DNA from: DATAXV01 sp036272915
Lineage (GTDB): Bacteria; Chloroflexota; Dormibacteria; Dormibacterales; Dormibacteraceae
DNA: 35,406 nt
Reading direction: 5' to 3'
Assembly: GCA_036272915.1 (NCBI GenBank)
Contig: DATAXV010000145.1
Span: 1-35,406, forward strand
Below are positions 1-7,700 of this stretch, piece after piece (the stretch's first letter is position 1; each line of letters opens with the position of its first letter). Under the pieces are notes generated by a model that searched no databases, was not told where the DNA came from, and saw only the letters and a list, made by a program, of their open reading frames with translations. The translations under genes and the position numbers were made by a program.

Positions 1-2
1 AA

Positions 3-353
3 CACCGGCGCGCGCGTTCGATCCTCGAGGAGCTTTGGCAGACCGCTGGTGGATGCTTGAGTGTCCAGGTCCTGCAGGAGTTCTTCGTCAACGTGACCCG
101 CAAGATCCCCAAACCACTGGACCCGGCTGCGGCCGCTTCGGTGATCGCCGACTACTCGCGATGGGAGGTGCACGCACCGGGTCCTGAAGACGTGCAGAGG
201 GCAATCTCCATCCACCAGCAGGAGGACGTCGCGTTCTGGGACGCGATGATCCTCACCAGTGCCACCCAACTCGGGTGCGCGATCCTCTATTCGGAGGATC
301 TCAATCCCGGACAGCGCTACGCGGGCGTCGAGGTGCACAACCCTTTCCGCTGA
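3..353 (+). CDS. PIN-domain protein (VapC-like toxin), 5' end cut by window
   Basis: The frame is open from the left window edge, so the true start lies outside. A TTG at 57 is only an internal codon. The protein has the middle and C-terminal parts of a PIN ribonuclease domain. These include a conserved Glu in LQEFF, the DAMIL segment after VAFW, and the LYSEDL acidic motif near the C-terminus. These match three of the four metal-binding acidic residues of the family; the first Asp would lie upstream. VapC-type PIN proteins cleave RNA and are usually paired with a small antitoxin encoded just upstream, which would be out of view. The C-terminal EVHNPF ending is typical of this family. The call is family level; the RNA target cannot be read. 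Confidence 0.8.
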   Translation, partial: HRRARSILEELWQTAGGCLSVQVLQEFFVNVTRKIPKPLDPAAAASVIADYSRWEVHAPGPEDVQRAISIHQQEDVAFWDAMILTSATQLGCAILYSEDLNPGQRYAGVEVHNPFR

Positions 354-524
354 CCCACCAGCGATCCTGCCTTGCCGGTCCTGGCTGACCACGGCGCCGG
401 CAGACTCCCCCGAGGCGGCAACACGCCGATCTCTACCCCTCCGCAGCCACCGTGAAGGGCGCGTGAGCGCGACCGGGCGCGGGCGTATGGCCGTTCCTGA
501 TCCAGCCGTCGCTAGATGCTCTGG

Positions 525-1856
525 TCAGGGTGTCGCCGGGTCCGGTCGAGCCACCTCGATCTCTGCGACCACCTGGCGGAGCCAGGTGACGGCCGGCAGC
601 TCCGAGCGGACGACCTCGTCAATCGGGTCCTGACGTCCGTCCAGCTCCGTCTCGACCCGGTTCAGGAGCCGGGCGCGGAGATCGGCGGCGACCTCGGGAT
701 GCTGGCCGGCGACATTGCGGCGCTCCGCGGGGTCGACACGCAGATCGTAGAGCTCCGGCTCCGGCCGCCCGTAGACGCCGGGGTCGTAGCAGTGGATGTA
801 TTTCCACTCGTCGGTCCGGATCGCCCGCTTGGCCTCCCACGTGCACTCGCTCAGGACGAGCTCCCGCCTCGCCTCCCAGTCGGCTCCCCCCCGCAGGAGC
901 GGCCACAGGGAGCGTCCGTGCAGCGGCGCTCGGGCGTCGACGTCGGCCAGCTCCAGCACCGTCGGCATCACGTCGCAGAGGATGACCGTGGGGTCGACCA
1001 CCCGCGGCGCGACACGGGGCGGGAAGCGGACGATGAGGGGCACGTGAACCACCGAGTCGTAGAGCGTGGCGTGGTCCCACCAGGCGTCGTGCTCGGCCAT
1101 GTTCTCGCCGTGGTCGCCGAGCAGGATGACCATGGTGTCGTCGTAGATCCCCAGCCGCTGCAGGTGCCGCACCAGCTCCCCCACGCGCTCGTCGACGGTG
1201 GCGATCTCGGCGTCGTAGAGCCCGGCGATGTGGTCCAGCGACGGGATCTCGCCGAGCAGGTCGTAGTGGCGCTGCTTGAAGAGCGGGTAGGCGGGCGACT
1301 GCTCTAGCAGCCGGCGCACCTCGTCGGGCGGGCGCGCCGGGAGCCCCGCGGTGAACCGCTCGCGCTGGGGCGAGGGCGGCAGGTAGGGGATGTGCGCGTC
1401 CCAGTAGTGGACGAAGCAGAAGAAGTCCTCGGCGGCGTGGGCCTCCAGCCAGGGCAAGGCCAGCTGGTTGACGGTCGTGCCCAGGGCGCGGGTGCGGCCG
1501 CGGGGCTTGAGGTACTGCTCGTACCCGCGGACGAACCACTCCTTCATGTTGACCAGGTTGTCGATGGCCCCGGTGGTCACGCCCTCCCGCTCCAGGATCT
1601 GCGGCAGCCAGGGGACCGTGGGGGCGAGCTGGGCGGGAGGCCAGAAGTGGGAGACGATCCCGGTGCGAAGGCCGATCTGCCCGGTGAAGAGCGCCGTGTG
1701 CGAGGGCTGGGTGGGGATGTCGCTGGGGAAGGCTCGGGCGAAGCGCGCCCCCTCCGCGGCGACGGCGTCGATGTTGGGGCTGGTGGGCCGCCCGTATCCG
1801 TAGCAGGAGAGGTGGTCGGCCCGCACCGTGTCGAGACTGACGAGGAGGACCTTCAT
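525..1856 (-). CDS. Sulfatase-superfamily hydrolase with Thr in the nucleophile position
   Basis: The protein of about 443 residues has the alkaline phosphatase/sulfatase fold. It starts with a metal-site strand (LLVSLDT, Asp9) and ADHLSCYGY. It then has the nucleophile segment IPTQPSHTALFTG (Thr49) and, near residue 240, the second metal site GDHGEN followed by DHATLYD and HVPLIVRFP. Classical sulfatases have C/S-x-P-x-R here and convert the Cys or Ser to formylglycine. This protein has Thr-x-Pro-Ser-His, so formylglycine cannot form. A phosphoesterase or other alkaline-phosphatase-type activity is therefore as likely as sulfate ester hydrolysis. No signal peptide is seen, so it is probably cytoplasmic. 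The ATG at 1856 has no Shine-Dalgarno of its own but lies one base after the stop of a short leader ORF; a TTG at 1889 is an alternative. It is divergent from the oxidoreductase operon at 2225. Confidence 0.85.
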   Translation of the reverse strand: MKVLLVSLDTVRADHLSCYGYGRPTSPNIDAVAAEGARFARAFPSDIPTQPSHTALFTGQIGLRTGIVSHFWPPAQLAPTVPWLPQILEREGVTTGAIDNLVNMKEWFVRGYEQYLKPRGRTRALGTTVNQLALPWLEAHAAEDFFCFVHYWDAHIPYLPPSPQRERFTAGLPARPPDEVRRLLEQSPAYPLFKQRHYDLLGEIPSLDHIAGLYDAEIATVDERVGELVRHLQRLGIYDDTMVILLGDHGENMAEHDAWWDHATLYDSVVHVPLIVRFPPRVAPRVVDPTVILCDVMPTVLELADVDARAPLHGRSLWPLLRGGADWEARRELVLSECTWEAKRAIRTDEWKYIHCYDPGVYGRPEPELYDLRVDPAERRNVAGQHPEVAADLRARLLNRVETELDGRQDPIDEVVRSELPAVTWLRQVVAEIEVARPDPATP

Positions 1857-1857
1857 G

Positions 1858-1920
1858 TCAGCGCCGGACCGCCCTGCGCGCCCTCGCAACCGGAAAGAAG
1901 CTCGCCGCAGACTCCGTCAT
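1858..1920 (-). CDS. Putative 20-residue leader peptide upstream of the sulfatase-like gene
   Basis: A short ATG ORF of 20 codons is preceded by a strong Shine-Dalgarno (GGAGG at 1932-1928, 7 bases before the ATG). Its TGA is separated by one base from the ATG of the sulfatase-superfamily gene (TGA-C-ATG). The main gene has no ribosome-binding site of its own, so translation may be coupled through this peptide. The peptide is Arg-rich at its C-terminus and has no recognisable domain. It could instead mean that ribosomes initiate here only to reach the downstream ATG. Confidence 0.45.
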   Translation of the reverse strand: MTESAASFFPVARARRAVRR

Positions 1921-1968
1921 GTGCCTACCTCCACTCCCTCCGATGCAGCGCACACGTCCCACACGCCG

Positions 1969-1999
1969 TTGTCCAAACCATACACCGCGCTGATATCAT
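1969..1999 (+). promoter_or_regulatory. Candidate promoter of the oxidoreductase operon
   Basis: TTGTCC (1969-1974) and TATCAT (1994-1999, five of six matches to the sigma-70 -10) are separated by 19 bases, slightly long. Transcription would start about 2006, directly in front of the inverted repeat at 2007-2034. The layout matches the promoter/operator of the ABC operon near 14107-14171. Confidence 0.5.
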
Positions 2000-2006
2000 C
2001 GAAGCG

Positions 2007-2034
2007 TCGAATGATCATAGTCGGCATCATTCGA
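2007..2034. promoter_or_regulatory. Operator A: TCGAATGAT-N10-ATCATTCGA
   Basis: This is a perfect inverted repeat with 9-base arms and a 10-base spacer, starting 7 bases after a candidate -10 box. The same arms and spacer length recur at 14107-14134. It lies about 190 bases upstream of the Gfo/Idh/MocA gene and about 90 bases from the divergent leader/sulfatase start, so it could control both directions. The position just after the predicted transcription start suggests a repressor site. No regulator gene next to it explains it. Confidence 0.7.
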
Positions 2035-2054
2035 AAGCATTGGGAGGGATGTGT

Positions 2055-2071
2055 GCGTTCCCGCGGAACGC
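2055..2071. repeat. Perfect 7-base-arm inverted repeat in the 5' leader
   Basis: GCGTTCC-CGC-GGAACGC lies in the predicted untranslated leader of the oxidoreductase operon, 21 bases downstream of operator A. It could be an RNA hairpin or a second protein-binding site. The remainder of the leader up to 2215 shows no coding signal. Confidence 0.35.
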
Positions 2072-2224
2072 TCTGCGACGGCAAAGGCGTACGGGAGGGG
2101 AAGCGTGCACGAGCGCCCGTCATCGACGATCGGCCGTCAGTGAGTCCGGCCCTCCGCGCACATCGCCTGACACCCCACGCGACCAGGCCGGGACCGCCTC
2201 GACGTTCATAGATCGGAGGGAAGC

Positions 2225-3229
2225 ATGCCTACCTTCAACGTTGCCATCGTCGGCGCCGGCAACATCGGCCGCAACCACGCCCGCTGCTACACGGCGGACG
2301 GGAGGGGCAAGGTGGTGGCGGTCTGCGACGTCATCCCCGAGAAGGCGCGGGCGCTGGCCGACCAGTACGGGGCCACCGCCTTCGAGAGCGTGGCCGCCCT
2401 GCTCGGCTCGGGCCTCGAGATCGACGCCGCCAGCGTGACCACGGCCGGCACCGAGAACGGCGGCGACCACTACGAACCGACGATGGAGCTCCTGCGGGCC
2501 GGCGTGCCGGTCCTGGGCGAGAAGCCGATCTCCAACGATGTGGCCAGGGCGCGGGAGATGGTCGCCTTCGCCAAGGAGCGGCAGATCCGCTACGGGATCA
2601 ACCTCAACCACCGCTTCACGCCGGCCGCCAAGCGGGCGCGGGAGTGGCTGGACGCGGGACGGCTGGGCCAGCTCCACATGCTGAACATGACCATGTGGAT
2701 CAACAATCCCAACGAGTCCTCCCCCCACTTCCACATGCGCGCCCTCCACCCCCACTCGATCGACGTCATGCGCTACTTCGCCGGCGACATCGCCGAGGTT
2801 CACGCGTTCTTCGCCAAGGGCAAGGGCCGGACGATCTGGTCGAACGTCCAGATGGGGGTGCTCTTCGAGAGCGGCGTCGTCGGCCACCTGACCGGCAGCT
2901 ACGACGCCGGCGCCGGCTACGGCCTGGAGCGGTGCGAGCTGATCGGATCCGACGGCAGGGCGACGATCGAGGAGGCCTGCGAGAACCTCATCTTCACCCC
3001 CCGCCGGGAGATGCAGCGCGAGGAGTACCGCTACCTGGGAGGGATGCGCTCCTTCGCCGAGACCTTCCAGTCCCGGATCACCGCCTGGCTCGACGACCTG
3101 GAGCGCAAGACCCCGGCGGACCAGGTCGACGCGCGCGCCGAGGACGCGCTCCGGGCGCAGGAGGTCATCGAGGCCGCGATCACGTCGTTCGAGACCGGTC
3201 ATGCGGTCAAGCCCAAGGAGGTCGTCTGA
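2225..3229 (+). CDS. Gfo/Idh/MocA-family NAD(P)-dependent oxidoreductase
   Basis: The protein of 334 residues has the usual length of the family. The N-terminal Rossmann fold shows VAIVGAGNIG (Gly10, Gly12, Gly15). The family signature EKP is at residues 99-101, with the catalytic Lys100. The C-terminal substrate domain contains NLNHRF and HPHSIDVMRYF, the region that normally carries the catalytic His. Members oxidise or reduce a hydroxyl of sugars, inositols or related polyols with NAD(P). The ATG at 2225 has a good Shine-Dalgarno (GGAGGG at about 2216). It is the first gene of a plus-strand operon and is followed without a gap by a sugar isomerase/epimerase, a common pairing in polyol and sugar-acid catabolism. 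The substrate is unknown. Confidence 0.92.
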   Translation: MPTFNVAIVGAGNIGRNHARCYTADGRGKVVAVCDVIPEKARALADQYGATAFESVAALLGSGLEIDAASVTTAGTENGGDHYEPTMELLRAGVPVLGEKPISNDVARAREMVAFAKERQIRYGINLNHRFTPAAKRAREWLDAGRLGQLHMLNMTMWINNPNESSPHFHMRALHPHSIDVMRYFAGDIAEVHAFFAKGKGRTIWSNVQMGVLFESGVVGHLTGSYDAGAGYGLERCELIGSDGRATIEEACENLIFTPRREMQREEYRYLGGMRSFAETFQSRITAWLDDLERKTPADQVDARAEDALRAQEVIEAAITSFETGHAVKPKEVV

Positions 3230-4027
3230 ATGCGGATCGGGTTCAACAGCGTCCTGTTCGGCGGCCACCCTCTCGAGACCGCCTTCCGGTGGGCTCGCGA
3301 CTGCGGCTACGACGGCATCGAGCTGTCGGCCATCGACAACATGAGCGAGCACCTGGTCCTGAGCCGGGCCGACGAATGCGCGACCCAGATCGAGGAGCTG
3401 GCCGCCCGCTACGGCGTCGAGCTGCTGGCGATCGAGCAGCCCTCCCAGGATCCGGAGCGGATGCGCACCTGCCTGGCCGTCGCCAAGCGGCTGGGGATCC
3501 CGGTGATCAACTGCGGACCCGGGGGCAAGAGCGGCGACGAGGAGTCCCTGAAGGCGGCCATCGGCTCCCTGCGCTCGCTGGCGGCGATGGCCGGCGAATA
3601 CGGCGTGACCCTCTGTGTCAAGGCCCACGTGGGCGCGGCGATCCACGACACCCCGACGACCCTTCGCGTGCTCGAGGAGATCGACCACCCGGCGTTCGGC
3701 CTGGACATCGACCCCAGCCACATCCACCGTGCCGACGAGGACGCGGTCGAGGCGCTGCGGCAGGTCGTGGGCCGCGTGCGCCACGTCCACGTGCGCGACT
3801 GCAAGGGCCGCCAGCATGGTCCGGGCAAGCCCGAGGACCAGGCCAACGGCCGCGGCGACATCGACCTGCTCGGCTTCGTCAAGGTGCTGCAGGACCACGG
3901 CTACCAGGGCGGCGTCAACCTCGAGGTGATCGGCGCCCGCGAGTACGACGAGGCCCGCTGCGTGGCCATCGCCGCCGAGACCAAGGGCCACCTGCAGGCG
4001 TCCCTCCGGGCCTGCGGGGCTCGGTGA
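3230..4027 (+). CDS. TIM-barrel sugar phosphate isomerase/epimerase (xylose isomerase-like)
   Basis: The 265-residue protein belongs to the AP-endonuclease-2/xylose-isomerase-like TIM-barrel family. It begins MRIGFNSVLFGG and has WARDCGYDGIELSA, a typical second strand. Later strands carry candidate metal ligands: CVKAHVG, the motif GLDIDPSHIHRA, HVHVRDCKG and the final NLEVIGA. Members interconvert keto- and aldo- or epimeric sugars and inosose-type compounds with a divalent metal. The ATG follows the TGA of the oxidoreductase directly, and the Shine-Dalgarno AAGGAGG lies inside that gene, so the two are translationally coupled. The sulfatase-superfamily gene begins four bases downstream. 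The exact substrate cannot be read. Confidence 0.88.
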   Translation: MRIGFNSVLFGGHPLETAFRWARDCGYDGIELSAIDNMSEHLVLSRADECATQIEELAARYGVELLAIEQPSQDPERMRTCLAVAKRLGIPVINCGPGGKSGDEESLKAAIGSLRSLAAMAGEYGVTLCVKAHVGAAIHDTPTTLRVLEEIDHPAFGLDIDPSHIHRADEDAVEALRQVVGRVRHVHVRDCKGRQHGPGKPEDQANGRGDIDLLGFVKVLQDHGYQGGVNLEVIGAREYDEARCVAIAAETKGHLQASLRACGAR

Positions 4028-4031
4028 GACG

Positions 4032-5429
4032 ATGCCACGCCGCCGCCGTCCGCCCAACATCATCCTGATCGGGGTCGATTCGCTGCTCGCCGACCGGATG
4101 AGCTGCTACGGCCACCGGCGCCTGACCACCCCGCACATCGACCGGCTGGCCGTGAGCGGCACGCTCTTCGAGCGCACCTACTCGGCCCACATCCCGACGA
4201 CATCGGCCTATGCCTCGATGCTCTCCGGCCGCGACGCCTTCGGCACCCAGGTCGTCGCCCTCCGCCACAAGGGCGGCCTGACCGAGGAGATCCGGACGCT
4301 GCCCGAGATCCTGCGCGAATCCGGGTACACCAGCACCTGCGTCGGGTTCCCCGGCAACCCCTCCAGCCGCGGGTTCGACCGCTACCTCGACTACACCGCC
4401 TGGGGCAGCCGGCAGGACGGCTTCCTGCCCAAGGCGCAGAACCTCAACGAGGTGGCCCAGCCCGAGCTCGACCGCCTGGCCCGCGGCCGCAAGCCGTTCC
4501 TGCTCTTCCTCCGCCACATGGACCCGCACGCGCCGTACATGCCCCCTCCCCCCTTCGACCGCGCCTTCTACCACGGCGACGAGCGGGACCCGGAGAACCG
4601 GTCGATGGAGCCGGTCATGGCGTTCAAGCCGTTCCGCGACTTCTTCGCCAGCTGGATGCCGGAGGGGATCAGGGACAAGGACTACGTGATCGCCCAGTAC
4701 GACGGGGCGATCGCCTACATGGACGCCTGCATCCAGCGCATCCTGACCCAGGTGCAGAGCCTGGGGCTGGCCGAGGACACGATCCTGGTCCTCAACGGGG
4801 ACCACGGGGAGACCCTCTACGACCACGAGTGCTGGTTCGACCACCACGGCCTCTACGACGTGACCCTGCACGTGCCGCTGATCATCCGCTACCCCGGTGC
4901 GGTGCCGGCCGGGAGGCGGGTCGGCGGCTACAACCAGCACAAGGACCTGGTGCCGACGCTGCTCGAGCTGGCCGGGCTGGAGACCGAGGACACCTTCGAG
5001 GGCCGGTCCCTGCTGCCCATGGTCAGGGGCGAGATGTCCAGCCTGGAGCCGGAGTTCTACATCACCGAGTGCACCTGGATGCGCAAGCACGGGTGGCGGA
5101 CGCCGGAGTGGAAGCTGATCCACGCCCTCGAGCCCGACTTCCACTTCAAGCCGCCGGTCGAGCTTTACAACCTCGTCACCGACCCCCACGAGGACCACGA
5201 CCTGGCGGGGGAGCGGCCCGACGTCGTCGAGACGCTGACCCGGCGGATGGAGGAGCATATCGCCCGCCGGGAGCGGGAGACGGGGAAGACCAACCCGATG
5301 ATGACGCAGGGGGCCTGGCACGGCCATGAGGGCGTCGAGGCCTTCTCCTCCAGCCAGCAGGCCTACGACACGCTCCACATCGGCAACGCCGGGGCCGCGC
5401 GGCGCCTGCAGGCTCCGGAAAGACGATAG
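4032..5429 (+). CDS. Second sulfatase-superfamily hydrolase with Thr in the nucleophile position
   Basis: The 465-residue protein is related to the divergent gene at 525-1856. It has the opening strand IILIGVDSLLADRMSCYG (Asp16) and the nucleophile segment HIPTTSAYASMLSG (Thr56). The metal-site motif is NGDHGETLYDHECWFDHHGLYD, quoted here only in outline: Asp-His, Glu, then two further His. HVPLIIRYPG and the C-terminal ECTWMRKHGWRTPEWKLI strand follow. The sulfatase Cys/Ser is replaced by Thr56 and the Pro two residues on is Ser, so the enzyme departs even further from the consensus than its partner. No signal peptide is visible. It lies in the operon four bases after the isomerase and 39 bases before the PhyH gene, which implies that the esterase acts on the same pathway intermediate. 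Sulfate versus phosphate ester specificity is open. Confidence 0.86.
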   Translation: MPRRRRPPNIILIGVDSLLADRMSCYGHRRLTTPHIDRLAVSGTLFERTYSAHIPTTSAYASMLSGRDAFGTQVVALRHKGGLTEEIRTLPEILRESGYTSTCVGFPGNPSSRGFDRYLDYTAWGSRQDGFLPKAQNLNEVAQPELDRLARGRKPFLLFLRHMDPHAPYMPPPPFDRAFYHGDERDPENRSMEPVMAFKPFRDFFASWMPEGIRDKDYVIAQYDGAIAYMDACIQRILTQVQSLGLAEDTILVLNGDHGETLYDHECWFDHHGLYDVTLHVPLIIRYPGAVPAGRRVGGYNQHKDLVPTLLELAGLETEDTFEGRSLLPMVRGEMSSLEPEFYITECTWMRKHGWRTPEWKLIHALEPDFHFKPPVELYNLVTDPHEDHDLAGERPDVVETLTRRMEEHIARRERETGKTNPMMTQGAWHGHEGVEAFSSSQQAYDTLHIGNAGAARRLQAPERR

Positions 5430-5468
5430 GACCCCTCATGAACCACGTGAGATCCAGGAGAACTCGCG

Positions 5469-6368
5469 ATGCAGGCCTTTGAGAGCTCGTCGGACCTGAT
5501 CGGGCAGCCGGAGAGGCTCCAGGAGCGGATGGCGGCCGAGGGTCATCTGTTCCTGCGCCGGGCGGTCGACCCGGACCTGGTGCTGGACGTGAGGGCGCGG
5601 ATCCTGACCGCACTCGGCGACCTCGGCTGGCTGGCGCCCGGATCCGATCCCGAGGCGGCCGCTCCCGGGCCGGCCCGCCGCGAGGGCGACGACGGCTGGT
5701 GGGACGGCTACACCGCCATCCAGTCGCTCGAGCGGTTCCACCAGCTGGCCCACGACGGCGCCATCGTCGAGGCGGTGGGCGAGGTCCTCGGCGAGGAGGT
5801 CCTCGTCCATCCCCGCAAGATCGCGCGCGTCACCTATCCCGGCGCAAGGTGGCCGACCCCGCCCCACCAGGACTTCCCCCTGATTCAGGGGGCCACCGAC
5901 ACCGTCACCGCCTGGCTGCCGCTGGGCGACGCCTCGATCAAGATGGGCGGGCTCCGGCTGCTGGCCGGCTCCCACGCCGCCGGACTGAGGCAGGCCGTCC
6001 CCATGCAGGGCGTGGGCGGGGTCGGCGTCCAAGTCGACGACGAGGATCCGCGCTGGCGGACGATCGACTACCATGCGGGCGACGTCCTCCTCTTCCTGTC
6101 GACGACGGTGCACTGGGCCCCGCCCAACAACGGCGACCGGCTCCGCCTGTCGGTCGACTATCGCTACCAGCCGGCGAGCGAGCCGATCGTGGAGGGCTCG
6201 CTCCTCCCCCACTACGCGGGCAGCATCCCCGGATACGACGTCCTCAGCCGCGGGTGGAGCACCAGGCGCTGGATCGAGTACCCGGCGGCGGTGCGGGTCG
6301 TGCCGATGCAGGACCCCTTCAACGCCTCCACCCCGTCCGGCTCCCGCTTCGGCACCGGAGGCCGCTGA
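5469..6368 (+). CDS. Phytanoyl-CoA dioxygenase (PhyH) family Fe(II)/2-oxoglutarate oxygenase
   Basis: The 299-residue protein has the complete facial triad of the family. His133-x-Asp135 is in PPHQDF and the distal His215 is in STTVHWAP. The 2-oxoglutarate-binding Arg is at 224 or 226 (GDRLRLSVD). GGLRLLAGSH is also typical. Such enzymes hydroxylate or oxidatively cleave small molecules; known members act on phytanoyl-CoA, ectoine, phosphonates and natural products. The ATG has a Shine-Dalgarno (AGGAGA at about 5456). It is the last gene of the plus-strand operon, 39 bases after the sulfatase-like gene, and is convergent with the reductase at 6402. Oxidation at an activated carbon of the imported substrate fits the context, but the substrate is not known. 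Confidence 0.88.
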   Translation: MQAFESSSDLIGQPERLQERMAAEGHLFLRRAVDPDLVLDVRARILTALGDLGWLAPGSDPEAAAPGPARREGDDGWWDGYTAIQSLERFHQLAHDGAIVEAVGEVLGEEVLVHPRKIARVTYPGARWPTPPHQDFPLIQGATDTVTAWLPLGDASIKMGGLRLLAGSHAAGLRQAVPMQGVGGVGVQVDDEDPRWRTIDYHAGDVLLFLSTTVHWAPPNNGDRLRLSVDYRYQPASEPIVEGSLLPHYAGSIPGYDVLSRGWSTRRWIEYPAAVRVVPMQDPFNASTPSGSRFGTGGR

Positions 6369-6401
6369 GGGTCCGGGCCCGCCGGACCGGCGAGGCGGGG
6401 C

Positions 6402-7187
6402 CTAGCTCGCGCGGCTCGTGGAGCCCTCCCCCAGTCGCGCGGTCAGAAACTCGTCCCAGGTCCTGGTCCCGACGATGTGCGGGGAGGATGGTAGCAGCGC
6501 CCCGTTCCGCACGGCCCTGCTGCCCGGTACCCAAATCGGAACCACCCACCGGCGACGGTGGGTCGCGGTCAGATAGCTGCGAAACAGGTCCACCCAGCTC
6601 GACACCTGCGGCCCCGCCATGTCCGGAGCCCGGCCGGCGGGATCGCCCAGCGCCAGCTCGACGAGCCTGGCCGCCACCTCATCGGGGTCGACCGGCTGGA
6701 CGCGGAAGCCCGCCGGGACGGGTGCCACCACGGGGAACCTCGACAGCGTTCGGGAGTTGCCGAGGCAGTAATCATAGAACTGGGTGACCCGAAGGATCGT
6801 CCAGGGCAGGCCGCTCTCCTCCACGATCTGCTCGGCCTGGACCTTCGCCTTGGTGTATCCCCAGGAAGCCATCTTGTCGATGCCGACGATGGACGGGTGC
6901 AGCAGGTGTGCCGAGCCGGTTCGCCTCGCCGCCACCACCAGGTTCCTCGCCGCCTCCGCGTCGCCTCTCGTGCTCGTGGCGCAGTGGACGATCGCCCGGA
7001 CGCCGGTCACGGCCGGCTCGACGCCCACGCCACGCCGGAGATCTCCGATGAAGAATGCGACCCGGCCCGGGGTGTCGCGCCGGTGGCGGGCGAGAACGCG
7101 CACCTCGCAGCCAGCGTCGACCAGCCGCGCGACCACACGTCTTCCGAGGCGGCCGGTGCCGCCGGTGACGAGTACGGGCGATGTCAT
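6402..7187 (-). CDS. NAD(P)-binding atypical SDR / NmrA-like reductase
   Basis: The 261-residue protein opens with VLVTGGTGRLGRRVV, an atypical-SDR nucleotide-binding motif with glycines at 9, 10, 12 and 15. It continues with GDLRRG and AIVHCATSTRGD, typical of the NmrA/NDUFA9-like atypical SDR group. The Tyr-x3-Lys pair may be in SWGYTKAKVQAE, and the LPWTILRVTQFYD segment is a hallmark of the group. A Shine-Dalgarno-like GGTGAGG precedes the ATG. Members bind NAD(P)H and act as reductases, isomerases or redox sensors. It is convergent with the PhyH gene across 33 bases and appears to be an independent transcript. No specific substrate can be assigned. Confidence 0.85.
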   Translation of the reverse strand: MTSPVLVTGGTGRLGRRVVARLVDAGCEVRVLARHRRDTPGRVAFFIGDLRRGVGVEPAVTGVRAIVHCATSTRGDAEAARNLVVAARRTGSAHLLHPSIVGIDKMASWGYTKAKVQAEQIVEESGLPWTILRVTQFYDYCLGNSRTLSRFPVVAPVPAGFRVQPVDPDEVAARLVELALGDPAGRAPDMAGPQVSSWVDLFRSYLTATHRRRWVVPIWVPGSRAVRNGALLPSSPHIVGTRTWDEFLTARLGEGSTSRAS

Positions 7188-7393
7188 CTTTGCCTCACCA
7201 TCCCACCGGCCCGCCGGGACCGGTCATGTCCGCTCGATAAGGTTCCCCTCGATGACGAATGGGGCCCGCGGATTGTGACGGCTGGGGACGGGGAGTCCCC
7301 GGCAACGCGGGATCTGATCGTCGGCCGGCCTCCTCGCGCGAGCGAGGGTGGAGGATGGCCATCACCGAGGCCGCGCCCACCACCTCTCCACCC

Positions 7394-7420
7394 CGGGATC
7401 AGGGATCCTGCCTGATCCCG
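7394..7420. repeat. 10-bp hairpin at the end of the Nudix remnant
   Basis: CGGGATCAGG and CCTGATCCCG form a perfect 10-base stem with a 7-base loop. There is no T tract on either side. It may end transcription of the long minus-strand ABC operon, but it is only a structural candidate. Confidence 0.3.
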
Positions 7421-7690
7421 CGCGGCAGCCGCGCGAACTCCGCGGCCTCGTCGGCGTCCTCGCAGTCGCCGACTCGTGTGGCACCGTGGCCGACGTACAG
7501 TTCATTGGGGGGTGTCGGCAATCCCGACCATGGGCTGGAACGTGAGGACCTGCTGGACCGTCGGGCGCCACCTCACGCGCCGCCACGGCCGGCCCGTCCT
7601 CGCCGACGTCGACGCCGGGCAGTTCCCAGGCGGCGCGTTCGATGATGAAGCGGCGGCGCAGCATCAGGAGTCGGCGGGCGAGGCCCCTCG
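7399..7690 (-). pseudogene. Decayed Nudix hydrolase (ADP-ribose pyrophosphatase-like)
   Basis: Three reading frames on the minus strand join to give one recognisable Nudix protein. The first frame reads RRRFIIERAAWELPG-VD-VGED followed by AVAAREV, the start of the Nudix box with two glycines missing. The next frame reads VQQVLTFQPMVGIADTP. The third frame reads NELYVGHGATRVGDCEDADE and ends with a TGA at 7399-7401. At least two frameshifts lie at about 7565 and 7508. The Glu-rich end of the Nudix box (REx2EE) is lost and no start codon is present. The remnant sits directly downstream of the ABC transporter operon on the same strand. The rest of the 7188-7398 interval holds no supportable gene. 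Confidence 0.7.
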
Positions 7691-7700
7691 CTCGAGACTC

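Noticed and set aside
354..524. Interval between the PIN gene and the sulfatase-like gene, checked for a small gene or RNA
   Set aside because: No ribosome site with a sensible frame and no strong hairpin was found.
2120..4063. A 647-codon open frame on the minus strand opposite the oxidoreductase and isomerase genes
   Set aside because: It is antisense to two clear enzyme genes, and its composition (Gly/Arg/Val/Asp/His, no domain) is that of a GC-rich shadow frame.
3915..5378. A 487-codon open frame on the minus strand opposite the second sulfatase-like gene
   Set aside because: No recognisable domain, and it is fully antisense to a gene with clear motifs.
7259..7645. Plus-strand frame of 128 codons in the Nudix remnant region
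   Set aside because: Ser/Pro/Arg-rich with no domain; the minus-strand Nudix pieces explain this stretch.
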